From NCBI GenBank assembly GCA_016699535.1, contig CP064980.1, positions 3,954,872-4,018,871 of the forward strand: a DNA stretch of 64,000 bases. Direction: 5' to 3'. A model generated the notes under the pieces. That model was not told where the DNA came from, searched no databases, and saw only the letters and a program-made list of their open reading frames with translations. Within the stretch, counting starts at the first letter, position 1. Each line of letters begins with the position of its first letter. The stretch is from Myxococcales bacterium. Its GTDB lineage: Bacteria; Myxococcota_A; Polyangia; Polyangiales; GCA-016699535. Positions 17,063-25,673 of the stretch are shown here, piece after piece. The position numbers and the translations under genes were made by a program.

Positions 17063-18055
17063 TCATTCAATTTTTTCTTTCGCCTCAGCGTGAAGCACTT
17101 GCCAGCCAAGTTTCGCGTCTCGGCCCTTACCACAAAAGCGCTTCGGTATCGAACGGATCTCTACCTTGCTCAATCCAGCATCGAGCGCCCACTTCCTTAG
17201 ATCCTCGGCCTTAAAGCCAAGCCACGTGTCCGCTTGCAACTCCCGCATTTGCTCGTCGTGGTGCTGCCGGTAGTCCACTATTATAAGGTGTCCCCCTGCT
17301 CGCAGAAGTTTGCCAAGCTCGCGCATGGCATGGGCCGGGCGAGGCGCGTGATGCAACAATCGAGCAGCAATCACTAAATCAACACCCGAAAAATCAGGCA
17401 AAACACTTTTTAACTCTGTAATTTCATACTCGCTGCGCAGTAGCTCCACATTGGTGTAGCCCCGAGTTTGCACGCGTGCTTCGGCAAATTTAAGCTGCTC
17501 AGCCGCCCGATCCAGGCCAATTACCCTATTATAGAGCGGGGCCAGAGCATCGAGCACGGCGCCATCGCCCGTACCGACATCCAGGGCAGTTTCAATGCAC
17601 GCAGCCATCACTGGTTTTAAAGCAAATAGGTATGCAGGAAGTTCGAGAGGAAGGTATTCAAACTGCGCGGAAGTCGCAGTGGCAGTAAAGTAGTGCTTTG
17701 TTTGCTGATCACGTTGCTTGAGTACTTCGGCAATCCGTTCAAGCAACCCTTCGTCTTTGGCCATGCGCATACCGTTCGCAGTCGCATCAGCTACCAGCGT
17801 ATCAACATGATTGGTGGCCGAACTCTGAACCCAAACGCGTGTGCCTTCCTTACGAACGGCCAGAAGGCCGGCCAAGCGAAGCGCGGAAACCTGTCGCGAC
17901 ACCTTGGGTTGAGCTGCACTTAATAGAAAGCCGAGTTCACCAATGGAAAGCTCTTCCTGCTCGGCGAGTGCCAGGATTTTCTGCCGCATGGGATCACTAA
18001 GCGAGCGGTACATACGGCAACGTTCCACCCCTGCTGAGGCCTCATTTGGCTCCAT
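17063..18055 (-). CDS. ArsR-family regulator fused to a SAM-dependent methyltransferase (SahR-like)
   Basis: 330 residues. The N-terminal 90 form a winged HTH of ArsR type (S-D-P-M-R-Q-K-I-L-A-L, then Q-P-K-V-S-R-Q-V-S-A-L as recognition helix). Residues about 140-300 are a class I methyltransferase with A-L-D-V-G-T-G-D-G-A as SAM motif I and A-R-L-L-H-H-A as post-motif. No metal-binding Cys pair is seen in the HTH. SahR, an ArsR-family regulator of SAH/methionine recycling described in Proteobacteria, commonly neighbours ahcY. Sensing of SAM or SAH by the methyltransferase fold is inferred. An internal ATG at 18013 is an alternative start. Confidence 0.85.
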   Translation of the reverse strand: MEPNEASAGVERCRMYRSLSDPMRQKILALAEQEELSIGELGFLLSAAQPKVSRQVSALRLAGLLAVRKEGTRVWVQSSATNHVDTLVADATANGMRMAKDEGLLERIAEVLKQRDQQTKHYFTATATSAQFEYLPLELPAYLFALKPVMAACIETALDVGTGDGAVLDALAPLYNRVIGLDRAAEQLKFAEARVQTRGYTNVELLRSEYEITELKSVLPDFSGVDLVIAARLLHHAPRPAHAMRELGKLLRAGGHLIIVDYRQHHDEQMRELQADTWLGFKAEDLRKWALDAGLSKVEIRSIPKRFCGKGRDAKLGWQVLHAEAKEKIE

Positions 18056-18072
18056 TCTAATTATATATGCTT

Positions 18073-18093
18073 ATATTCACATATATGCAATAT
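18073..18093. promoter_or_regulatory. AT-rich imperfect palindrome just upstream of the ArsR fusion gene
   Basis: ATATT...AATAT arms surround the self-complementary CATATATG, 18-38 bp before the start codon. The octamer ATATATGC is also repeated directly at 18063-18070 and 18081-18088. ArsR proteins usually bind such AT-rich palindromes, so autoregulation of the ahcY operon is plausible. It is unproven. Confidence 0.4.
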
Positions 18094-18133
18094 TAATTTA
18101 GCTTTACATGAAATGGCATTAATTTCATAAAAA

Positions 18134-18182
18134 ATTGCCAAAACTGTCATTTAATTTATCAATTACTGCCAATTTTGGCAAT
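18134..18182. promoter_or_regulatory. 10 bp inverted repeat ATTGCCAAAA / TTTTGGCAAT
   Basis: The arms at 18134-18143 and 18173-18182 are perfectly complementary across 29 nt in the AT-rich divergent region between the ArsR fusion and the transglycosylase. The left arm overlaps the 12-mer shared with 7393-7404. It may belong to the same TGCCA/TGGCA motif family as 7354-7404 and 38191-38243. Confidence 0.35.
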
Positions 18183-18287
18183 CCGGGCTTTTTGTCTGGC
18201 TTTGTAAAAAATTCGGTTCGGGGGTGGCGAGTCAGGAAAATTCAGGTAGTACAACGCAGCACATCAGGTTGAACAGAAGCTCAGGGG

Positions 18288-18974
18288 TTGTCCCATGCAA
18301 AATATCTTAAAATTATTTCTATCGTTGTGATTCTTAGTCTGGCTGCAAGTGTGAGCGCCGAGGAGCCATCACTCAATCTTCTCACCCGTGCGATTCAAAG
18401 CGCTGTCACTTTGAATCACAGCCAAACCAGCGCAAAGCCCATTTTTGTAAGGCACTGCCGTTCGGCACAAAAAGGCTGCGGCGCTCGGATGGAAGCTTTT
18501 GCTCAGTATTTCGTTGAAGCTGGCAAGCGTTTCGATCTAGACCCATGGCTTCTGGCAGCCATGGCTTTTAGAGAAAGCGGTCTTGATCCCTTTGCCAAAG
18601 GGTCGGTTGGCGAGCGTGGCTTGCTTCAAATGCATCCACAAAGCCCATGGGGCCGCCGTATTCGCTTTGTTAAAGACGAGCGTTATCGAAAAATCTGCAA
18701 AAAACAAGCTGGAGCCTGTCAGCGAGAGCTCGTCCAGCGTGCCGCTGATCTGCTGTCGCGCTCCGTTCGCTTCTGCGATGGCGATCTTAACGCCGCTCTG
18801 GGCTCATACAACACCGGTCGTTGCGGCGGAAATCCAGACTATGCGCGTCGCGTGATTGATCAACGGGACCAATTGCGCAAGAGCGTTGGGCTGCCAGCTA
18901 CCAAGCCAAAACGAAGTGCTTTTTTGCCTATGCAGGCTTCACGCATGCAGAAAAACTCGGCCTCAACGAACTAG
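18288..18974 (+). CDS. Periplasmic lytic transglycosylase (SLT domain)
   Basis: 228 residues with an N-terminal signal peptide (I-I-S-I-V-V-I-L-S-L-A-A-S-V-S-A). The SLT domain shows W-L-L-A-A-M-A-F-R-E-S-G-L with catalytic Glu, G-E-R-G-L-L-Q-M-H-P, and A-L-G-S-Y-N-T-G. It cleaves peptidoglycan glycan strands. The open frame begins only at TTG 18288; the nearby ATG 18294 is out of frame, so the start is either TTG or affected by an indel. Paired Cys residues may form disulfides in the periplasm. Confidence 0.85.
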   Translation: MSHAKYLKIISIVVILSLAASVSAEEPSLNLLTRAIQSAVTLNHSQTSAKPIFVRHCRSAQKGCGARMEAFAQYFVEAGKRFDLDPWLLAAMAFRESGLDPFAKGSVGERGLLQMHPQSPWGRRIRFVKDERYRKICKKQAGACQRELVQRAADLLSRSVRFCDGDLNAALGSYNTGRCGGNPDYARRVIDQRDQLRKSVGLPATKPKRSAFLPMQASRMQKNSASTN

Positions 18975-19288
18975 TATTCGTTGCTGGGCATGGGCTCATC
19001 GGGTTTTTCCGTGCACTTGAAGACGGAATAACGGTAGCTTCAGGGAGCGAAACGCTCCTTTGCTTGCTATCCGTTGAGGGCCACTGCCACCGCCTAGCTG
19101 GCGATCTTCAACCTTATTTTAATGAAAAAAATTTCATACTAAATAACATAATAATTACAACACAATAACCGCGCTTTTGTTTGATTTCACCAACGCATTG
19201 CTAAAAAACCAGGTAATTTTACTCGCCAAATCCATTAGAACGTGCTTATACTCCGGCCAATCACTGTGATTGTCTAAGTACTTCCCCT
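18975..19288. other. Intergenic region without a recognised gene
   Basis: About 310 bp, becoming very AT-rich after 19,110. I see no credible open frame, tRNA or hairpin. It probably holds the promoter of the downstream small lipoprotein. Confidence 0.5.
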
Positions 19289-19300
19289 CGGAGGTTGGTA

Positions 19301-19480
19301 ATGATTCGTAAATTGTTTGTTCTTTCTTTATTAGTATGTGCTCTTGGCTGGGTTAGTGCGTGTGATGATGACACCACTTCCACAGATGCGAGTGTCGATG
19401 TCGCCACGGATACCACAACGGATTCCACTGTTGGCGATGGCAACGTCACTGGCGACAGCGACGTAGGTGACGCTAACTAA
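19301..19480 (+). CDS. Small Asp/Thr-rich lipoprotein
   Basis: 59 residues. A lipoprotein signal (L-F-V-L-S-L-L-V-C-A-L-G-W-V-S-A-C, Cys 20) is followed by a tail made almost only of Asp, Thr, Ser, Val and Gly. A GGAGG site 6 nt before ATG 19301 fixes the start. It has its own terminator right behind, so it is a single-gene unit. Myxobacteria and relatives carry many such low-complexity acidic lipoproteins; function is unknown. Calcium or surface binding would be a guess. Confidence 0.75.
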   Translation: MIRKLFVLSLLVCALGWVSACDDDTTSTDASVDVATDTTTDSTVGDGNVTGDSDVGDAN

Positions 19481-19511
19481 GTCACCTTGTTGTAGGATTT
19501 ATGCCTAGACT

Positions 19512-19550
19512 CAGCCCCGAGTAGACTATCTGCTCGGGGCTGTTGTTTTT
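19512..19550 (+). terminator. Intrinsic terminator after the small lipoprotein
   Basis: CAGCCCCGAG (19512-19521) pairs perfectly with CTCGGGGCTG (19533-19542), followed by a T-rich run at 19543-19550. Confidence 0.9.
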
Positions 19551-19567
19551 AAAAGCGAGAATACACC

Positions 19568-21285
19568 GTGCGGATTGAAAAGCTTCTAAGTGAGAAACTC
19601 TCGGAAATATTCAGCATCAACTTCAATGTTGATGCTGATGCCCTTATTCGACCCGCCACCGATACCCGCTTTGGGGATTATCAGGCCAACGGCCTTTTGC
19701 CGTTGGCTAAGCGGCTAGGAAAAACAGCCCGTGAACTCGCCCCTTCGGTCCTCGATCCAATTTGCGATCTGCAGATGGTGGCCGAAGCCACCGTCGCGGG
19801 ACCCGGCTTTATCAACCTTCGTCTCGATGCAGACTGGCTAGCAAAAGAACTTTTGGGCACACAGGCGGATCCTGAAATAGGTATTAGTAAGACGCAAAAC
19901 CCCGAGCACATTGTTGTTGATTTTTCCGGTCCTAACGTTGCAAAACAAATGCATGTTGGACACCTACGTTCAACGATCCTTGGTGCAGCCATCATTCGCT
20001 TGCTTCGTTGCGTAGGCCACGAGGTTCTCGGTGACAATCACCTCGGCGACTGGGGAACACAGTTTGGGCTACTCATTGCTGGGCTGCGAGAGTTTAGAGA
20101 CGACGAAGATCTGAACGATTTAAATATTGAAGAACTGGAAGCGCTCTACAAGCAGGCCAATGACCGAGGCAAAAACGATACCGAGTTTGCCGCACAAGCA
20201 CGTGCCGAGCTGGCTAAGCTCCAAGCTGGAGACAGCGAGAATCTAAAGATATGGCAACGTTTTGTTGAGATTACACGCACTGAACTCGATCGTATCTACG
20301 ATCGTTTAGGCGTGAGCTTCGATTTGTGGCTGGGGAAAGCACCTACCATACTATGCTTGCTGGGCTGGTCGATGACCTGATTGACAAAGGCATCGCAAGT
20401 GAAGATCAAAACGCGATTTGTGTCTTTTTTGAAGACAATCCAAAGCTCAAAAAGCTGGGTACGCCGATGATTGTACGTAAGAGCGATGGCGCTTTTTTGT
20501 ATGCGACCACGGATATTGCGACCGTTGTTCACCGATACAAACACTACAACACCACCAAAGCAATCTACGTCGTCGATAAACGGCAGATTCTGCACTTTAC
20601 GCAGATAGCATACATCACAGCCAAACTCGGTATACCCGTTGAACTTCAGGTTATGGATTTTGGGGCCGTCCTCGGACAGGATGGTCGACCTCTGAAAACG
20701 CGAGAAGGAACCGTCGTAACGCTTGCTTCCCTTCTTGATGAGGCAGAGCTGCGCGCCGAGCAACGCATCCGTGAAGAGGGCCTCGACGTTAGCGCCGAAG
20801 CCATTGAGACCGTCAAGCGAGCGGTTGGAATCGGGGCCGTTAAATACGCGGACCTTCACCAAAACAGGCAAAGCGATTACCAGTTTGACTGGGACAAAAT
20901 GATCTCCTTTAAAGGAAATTCCGGTCCCTACTTACAATACGCATACGCGCGTATTCGATCGATATTTAGGAAAGGCGACATCGATTTCAAGAGTTTTGAA
21001 TCACAAACACTCACTCTAAGTGATGAATCTGAAATTAATTTGGCAAAGCAGTTGCTGCGTTTTGATGAGTGCATTCATCAAGCCACCGAAAATCGTCTTC
21101 CTCATATCCTCTGCGACCATCTGTATGCTCTCGCTAGACTCTTTAGCCATTTCTACCAGCACTGTCCTGTTCTCAAAGCAGACGAGCAGACACGACAGAG
21201 TCGACTATTGCTTGCAAAGCTATGCGCTTCGCAATTGGAAAAAGGTTTGGCAATATTGGGCATCGACGTCATCGAACGCATGTAG
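19568..21285 (+). CDS. argS: Arginyl-tRNA synthetase, one frameshift
   Basis: The GTG-started first frame carries the class I motif G-P-N-V-A-K-Q-M-H-V-G-H (HIGH-like) and D-N-H-L-G-D-W-G-T-Q-F-G. At the G4 run 20332-20335 one G is missing; the other frame continues as G-E-S-T-Y-H-T-M-L and holds K-T-R-E-G-T and the C-terminal anticodon-binding domain. Together they give about 573 residues, a normal ArgRS. The enzyme charges tRNA-Arg and is essential, so this break is almost surely a sequence error. Confidence 0.93.
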
Positions 21286-21339
21286 AAAACAAGGCGCTAT
21301 TTCCCTGCACCTCCCCAAAAATGATGCTAAACTGCTCGT

Positions 21340-21948
21340 ATGGAGCAAAAAGATGGCTCATGTGAGGCGATAGCGGAGCAGATTGTAGAAAGCGGCGACA
21401 AAGTAGCGATGAAGAGTCTGGCAGACGACCTTATCGTCTCATCGACTGCAAAAATAAATCATGCCGCTGAAATACTAGATCTCGTGCTTGCTAAGAAGAT
21501 TGAACTCGGTGCATCCATCGCAGATGCTCTTGTAAAAGCTCTACTAGGCAAAAACCGTAAAGCCTCCAGCATGGCTCTCGTTAGGCTTCCAGAACTGGCC
21601 CGAAGTGCACCAGCCAAGGTCGCCAAACATTTAGCTCTATTGCAGAGCGCTTTTGAAACATCTCCATCGACGGTTCAAGAAGGTATTGTGCAGATATACA
21701 TTACGCTGTGCACCGCATCGATAACGTACCAGCGCAAACTTGAAAAGACCTTCCATAAGCTTATGGAAAACGCGAATGATAAACAATTACTGTGCTGGGC
21801 TGAGTCCTTGCTTCCGGCTCTCAAAGGAGAGCCTCACGCCAGCACCCGAAGCATCGTCGAGGCACGTATTCCAGAGTTAAGTAAAAGCAACGCAAAAAAA
21901 CTGGCAGATATTCTTGGCATCAAGCTTCGCCCTTCTCTATTTGTCTAG
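21340..21948 (+). CDS. HEAT-like helical protein of unknown function
   Basis: 202 residues, almost entirely alpha-helical with repeated A/L/K-rich helix pairs (for example A-L-V-K-A-L-L-G-K and S-M-A-L-V-R-L-P-E-L-A-R), resembling HEAT or ARM repeats. There is no signal peptide or membrane segment. It starts 54 bp after argS and ends 7 bp before the TauE/SafE permease, so it is likely cotranscribed. I do not recognise the family. Confidence 0.65.
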   Translation: MEQKDGSCEAIAEQIVESGDKVAMKSLADDLIVSSTAKINHAAEILDLVLAKKIELGASIADALVKALLGKNRKASSMALVRLPELARSAPAKVAKHLALLQSAFETSPSTVQEGIVQIYITLCTASITYQRKLEKTFHKLMENANDKQLLCWAESLLPALKGEPHASTRSIVEARIPELSKSNAKKLADILGIKLRPSLFV

Positions 21949-21955
21949 CTAAACC

Positions 21956-22702
21956 ATGTTTGAATACCTTCTCCTTTGCATCGCTGGTGTTTTCGCCGGA
22001 TACATCAACGCGATGGCAGGGGCGGGTTCTTTGCTTACTCTACCCGCACTAATTTTCACAGGCCTTGACGCCAATGCTGCAAATGCCACCAACCGAATTT
22101 CAGTACTGTTTCAAACCATCGCAACAAGCATAACCTACAAACGGCATGGCATCGCAATTCAGAAAAAGCAACTTTGGATCCTTTTTCCATCATGCGTTGG
22201 CGGCATATTGGGAGCTTATGCTGCAACACGCTTTTCAAAAGAAGTTTTTCAAGTCTGCATCGCCATCGTCATGCTTTTCATGCTTCCGTTAAACTTTATA
22301 AAAAAGCGAAACAATGACGGAAGTCACACCGACCTCCCTTTCAACTGGCCTACGGCTTTCGTGTTTTTAGCTATAGGTTTTTATGCTGGCTTTATCCAAG
22401 CAGCGGCAGGTCTTATCATTCTTTTCTATCTTGCTTACGCCACCCGGATGAATCTAATTCAAGCCAACGCCATCAAGGTGAGCATTATTATGGTCCTCAC
22501 CCTATGGGCGCTTGTGACCTTTTTCTTCTTTGATGCCCAAATTGATTTCGGGCGGGGTCTTTTACTTGCCCTTAGCACTGCGATAGGCGGCGTTCTAGGG
22601 GCCCATGCAAGCGTAAAGCGTGGTGAGAAACTTATACGCGTGGTGCTCACTATCACGGTCTTGGCAAGTGCAGCCAACCTTTTGTGGCGCGCTTTAACTT
22701 AG
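21956..22702 (+). CDS. TauE/SafE (TSUP) family membrane permease
   Basis: 248 residues with about seven to eight hydrophobic helices. The family repeats are seen as A-G-Y-I-N-A-M-A-G-A-G-S-L near residue 15 and F-Y-A-G-F-I-Q-A-A-A-G near residue 142. N-A-T-N-R-I-S-V is typical for the first half. TSUP proteins export sulfite, sulfonates or other organic anions across the inner membrane; the substrate here cannot be told. It converges with the M16 gene, overlapping it by 4 bp. Confidence 0.88.
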   Translation: MFEYLLLCIAGVFAGYINAMAGAGSLLTLPALIFTGLDANAANATNRISVLFQTIATSITYKRHGIAIQKKQLWILFPSCVGGILGAYAATRFSKEVFQVCIAIVMLFMLPLNFIKKRNNDGSHTDLPFNWPTAFVFLAIGFYAGFIQAAAGLIILFYLAYATRMNLIQANAIKVSIIMVLTLWALVTFFFFDAQIDFGRGLLLALSTAIGGVLGAHASVKRGEKLIRVVLTITVLASAANLLWRALT

Positions 22703-24273
22703 AAGACAGCATCAAGACCCAATACACGGATATCTTCTTTTGAGATATTTAGAGAGAAATTCCTTATTGCCACGTCTTCCTGAAGGAGGCTCTTAGGCTG
22801 AGCTCCCGGATAACTTGGGCTTTGTTGTGATGCTGCTAATAGTTCCTGAATAACCGGCGCTGCTTTTGGAACTATCATAACAATTTGTAAATTTTTCAAA
22901 TCAAAATATTTTTTAATATTTTTATTAATTTCTTGTTTCCCAAGCGCTTTCCATTGTCTGATCAAAGACGAATAGATGTTTTCTTCCATAGCATAAAACT
23001 TAGCATCCAGTGCCTGAGCAAGTTTTTCCGAAGCGCTTTGAGAGAACAAAGCATAGTAATTGACAAGAAAATGTTTCATCCGTTGTACTTCTTGTTCATT
23101 GAGACCTTGAGAGGTGAGTCGCTCCAGTTCCCTTACTGCAAGTCGAACAGCAAACACCGCACGCTTGGGATCCAACGGCCGAAGCCAAACTGAAAAATAT
23201 TGTTGATGTCTTCCAAGATGGGATTTTGCAAAGCGAGTCCAGCTTTGTTGTTCAAAATGCTCCGCGTAAGCATAGTCTCCGTAGTTAAGTCCGCGCTTTT
23301 CGCGAACAGCTTGCATCAAACTACCGACAAATTGCCGATGTTCGCCCAGGTAGGAACTCGCAAGCTTAAGGCTCGCAAAGTCCGGATGGGCACGTGTAAT
23401 CGGAAGCGTAAAACCCATTGAAACAGCAATCGCCTTGGCATCAGGCTTTTCGACAAGAATTATCCGGCGGCCGCTGTTTCTTTGCAAAGGACGTTGACCT
23501 AAGCCTTGGCAAGACTTTGTGTTCCATGAGGTAAAATCTTCTCGCACATGGCGTAAGAGTGTCGAGGGAATCGATCCAGTCAACCCCACTGTCAGATTAT
23601 TGCTGCAAAACCATCTTGAATAATGTGCTTTGACATCATCTATCGTTATATTTTTCAAATCTTTAACATGCCCAACACTAGGATGGCCGTAAGGATGTTT
23701 CTCGTACAGGAAAGCTTGAAGCAGTTCTTTGCCAAGGCTCTCCTCGTCACTTCCCTTAAGCTCCGATTGCAAATTGGAAAGCATCTGCATCTTCACGCGC
23801 TCAAAGTCATTTGTTTGGAACTGGGGAGATTTCAGAAGATCAAGCAAGATCGCATAGCCTACGCCTACGCCCTCACTTGGTAAGCGAAGCACAAAGGCAA
23901 TTTGTTCACGATCAATTTGCCATTCCACCTTTGCTGCATACGGGAAAAGTTTCTTTACGATCTCTTCATAACTACTCTTACCGGCCCCGCCCTCAGCCAT
24001 CAATCGCGCGCTGAGTTCGGTTAGTCCAAACTTTCCTATAGGGTCTGCAGCGGAACCAAAGGAAAACACAAAGCGAAACTCGATGGTGTTCTGATCGTTT
24101 GCCTTCACGACAAGCCACGGCATTTGAGCCGCTTCTGAAAGAAGCTCGCTTTGACTGATAGTTGAGATGCCAGCCGAATGATCCAATGAAACCGTTGCTC
24201 CCGGGATCTGGCTGGATCCGCAATGAACAAGCAATACCGCAAAACAGCTAATCAAATAGTTCGATGATTTCAT
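22699..24273 (-). CDS. M16-family peptidase-like lipoprotein lacking the zinc motif
   Basis: 524 residues. A lipoprotein signal (C-F-A-V-L-L-V-H-C) anchors it to a membrane. The M16 fold is recognisable (G-K-F-G-L-T-E-L-S at the active-site position, H-P-Y-G-H-P-S-V-G-H later), but the zinc motif H-x-x-E-H is replaced by L-T-E-L-S. It is therefore probably the non-catalytic partner of the adjacent M16 gene, whose stop overlaps its start by ATGA. Such pairs form clam-like proteases in the periplasm. Confidence 0.85.
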   Translation of the reverse strand: MKSSNYLISCFAVLLVHCGSSQIPGATVSLDHSAGISTISQSELLSEAAQMPWLVVKANDQNTIEFRFVFSFGSAADPIGKFGLTELSARLMAEGGAGKSSYEEIVKKLFPYAAKVEWQIDREQIAFVLRLPSEGVGVGYAILLDLLKSPQFQTNDFERVKMQMLSNLQSELKGSDEESLGKELLQAFLYEKHPYGHPSVGHVKDLKNITIDDVKAHYSRWFCSNNLTVGLTGSIPSTLLRHVREDFTSWNTKSCQGLGQRPLQRNSGRRIILVEKPDAKAIAVSMGFTLPITRAHPDFASLKLASSYLGEHRQFVGSLMQAVREKRGLNYGDYAYAEHFEQQSWTRFAKSHLGRHQQYFSVWLRPLDPKRAVFAVRLAVRELERLTSQGLNEQEVQRMKHFLVNYYALFSQSASEKLAQALDAKFYAMEENIYSSLIRQWKALGKQEINKNIKKYFDLKNLQIVMIVPKAAPVIQELLAASQQSPSYPGAQPKSLLQEDVAIRNFSLNISKEDIRVLGLDAVF

Positions 24274-25673
24274 TTTGTCTCGTTTGAGAGTTGGGCTTGA
24301 AATCTTCTTGACGGGCTCAGGTAGCGACGAGCTACTTCTTTCACATGCTTCGCTGTAGTTCGCTGCAAAGCTTGCATAAAACGATTTCGACCTTCGAGCG
24401 TTCCTGTTCGAGCCATAAACGAGGCGAGTTCCTCAGCCAGATCACCAGGACGCTGCATGCTAAGCGCTTTTTGATTAAGTAGATGAGATACGATGCGACT
24501 GATCTGTATCGAGGATGGTGGGCTAAGCTGAAGCGCGTCAATCTGCCTTTGAATGCGGGTATCAAGCTCGTCGAAAGAGAAGCTATCAGGGGAAAACTCC
24601 GCCTCAATTACAAAAAGACCCGCATCGCGACTCATGAAATCCCCCCAGCTCTCCAGCGCTAGAAGTTTTTGCTGATCGATGACTAGCTCTTGCACCAAAC
24701 TCGATTGTGGACCAAACAACAAAATGCGAAGCACCTCAAGCGCAGCAAGCTCACGAATGGAATGACGATCGGCCGAGGTCGCGCTTGGGCTCTTAAAAAA
24801 CCCTGGCACCCGATAACCGATAAGCACACGATTGGTTTTCTCGTTTGGCCAGTTTACAGATGTTGTCTGTCCTCGTGGGGGCGGCGTTTCTGGTACAATT
24901 TGGCGCAAGTTGTTCTCGACAGAAGGATTTTTCCAGCCAAGGTAGTGCTTTTGTATTTTCGAAAACCATTGAGCAGGATCGATATCGCCCACGACAAGCA
25001 CAACAGTGTTTCTCGGAAGGTAATGCGTTTGAAAAAATTCTAAGGAATAGTCATAAAGCCCAGGCATTGCTTTGATATCATCCACATAGCCTAGAGTCGT
25101 ATGTTGATAAGGGTGTTTACTATAACTAATCTCGCTCAGCTTCTCCCAAAGTGTCTGCCAAGGATCTGATGACGCGGTGTGGTATTCTCCCAAAACAGCG
25201 CCTGTCTCCGTTTTGAATGCGCTTGGCGCGTAGTGCAAGTACTGGAAACGATCGGCTTCGATCTCGAGCAAGGTATCCAATTGCTCTTTGCTCACCGAAA
25301 CCGTGTACAGTGTGTAGTCCCGGGTGGTGTAAGCATTGTTGTCGGCGCCAATGCTTTGCATGATGCCTTCGTAACGTTCCGCGGGGAAACGTTTGCTGCC
25401 TCGAAACATCATATGCTCGAAGAGATGAGCAAAACCACTTTTTCCGGGATCTGTTTCGTTGCGCGATCCAACAGTGACTAGCGTGTAGAAGGAAAGCGCT
25501 TGCTGCCTCCTCCAAGGAACGCATACCACACGCATGTCATTTTCGAGCCGCATTTCATGGGCCCCAAAAGGCAGGCCTAATAGCTCATGCACCGTCGCTT
25601 TAGCGTCTGCTCGCCCTAAGGACGGCGACAACATAAGCATAACGAAACATAAGCTAGCGTAATAACGACTCAC
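24270..25673 (-). CDS. M16-family zinc metallopeptidase, catalytic partner
   Basis: About 467 residues from GTG 25673. A signal peptide (Y-A-S-L-C-F-V-M-L-M-L-S-P-S-L-G-R-A-D-A) precedes the domain. The inverted zinc motif H-L-F-E-H is present in G-F-A-H-L-F-E-H-M-M-F, with E-T-G-A-V-L-G-E-Y downstream. I chose GTG 25673 because it starts the signal peptide. It overlaps gpmI by 20 bp. The enzyme probably degrades peptides in the periplasm together with the lipoprotein subunit. Confidence 0.88.
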   Translation of the reverse strand: MSRYYASLCFVMLMLSPSLGRADAKATVHELLGLPFGAHEMRLENDMRVVCVPWRRQQALSFYTLVTVGSRNETDPGKSGFAHLFEHMMFRGSKRFPAERYEGIMQSIGADNNAYTTRDYTLYTVSVSKEQLDTLLEIEADRFQYLHYAPSAFKTETGAVLGEYHTASSDPWQTLWEKLSEISYSKHPYQHTTLGYVDDIKAMPGLYDYSLEFFQTHYLPRNTVVLVVGDIDPAQWFSKIQKHYLGWKNPSVENNLRQIVPETPPPRGQTTSVNWPNEKTNRVLIGYRVPGFFKSPSATSADRHSIRELAALEVLRILLFGPQSSLVQELVIDQQKLLALESWGDFMSRDAGLFVIEAEFSPDSFSFDELDTRIQRQIDALQLSPPSSIQISRIVSHLLNQKALSMQRPGDLAEELASFMARTGTLEGRNRFMQALQRTTAKHVKEVARRYLSPSRRFQAQLSNETK

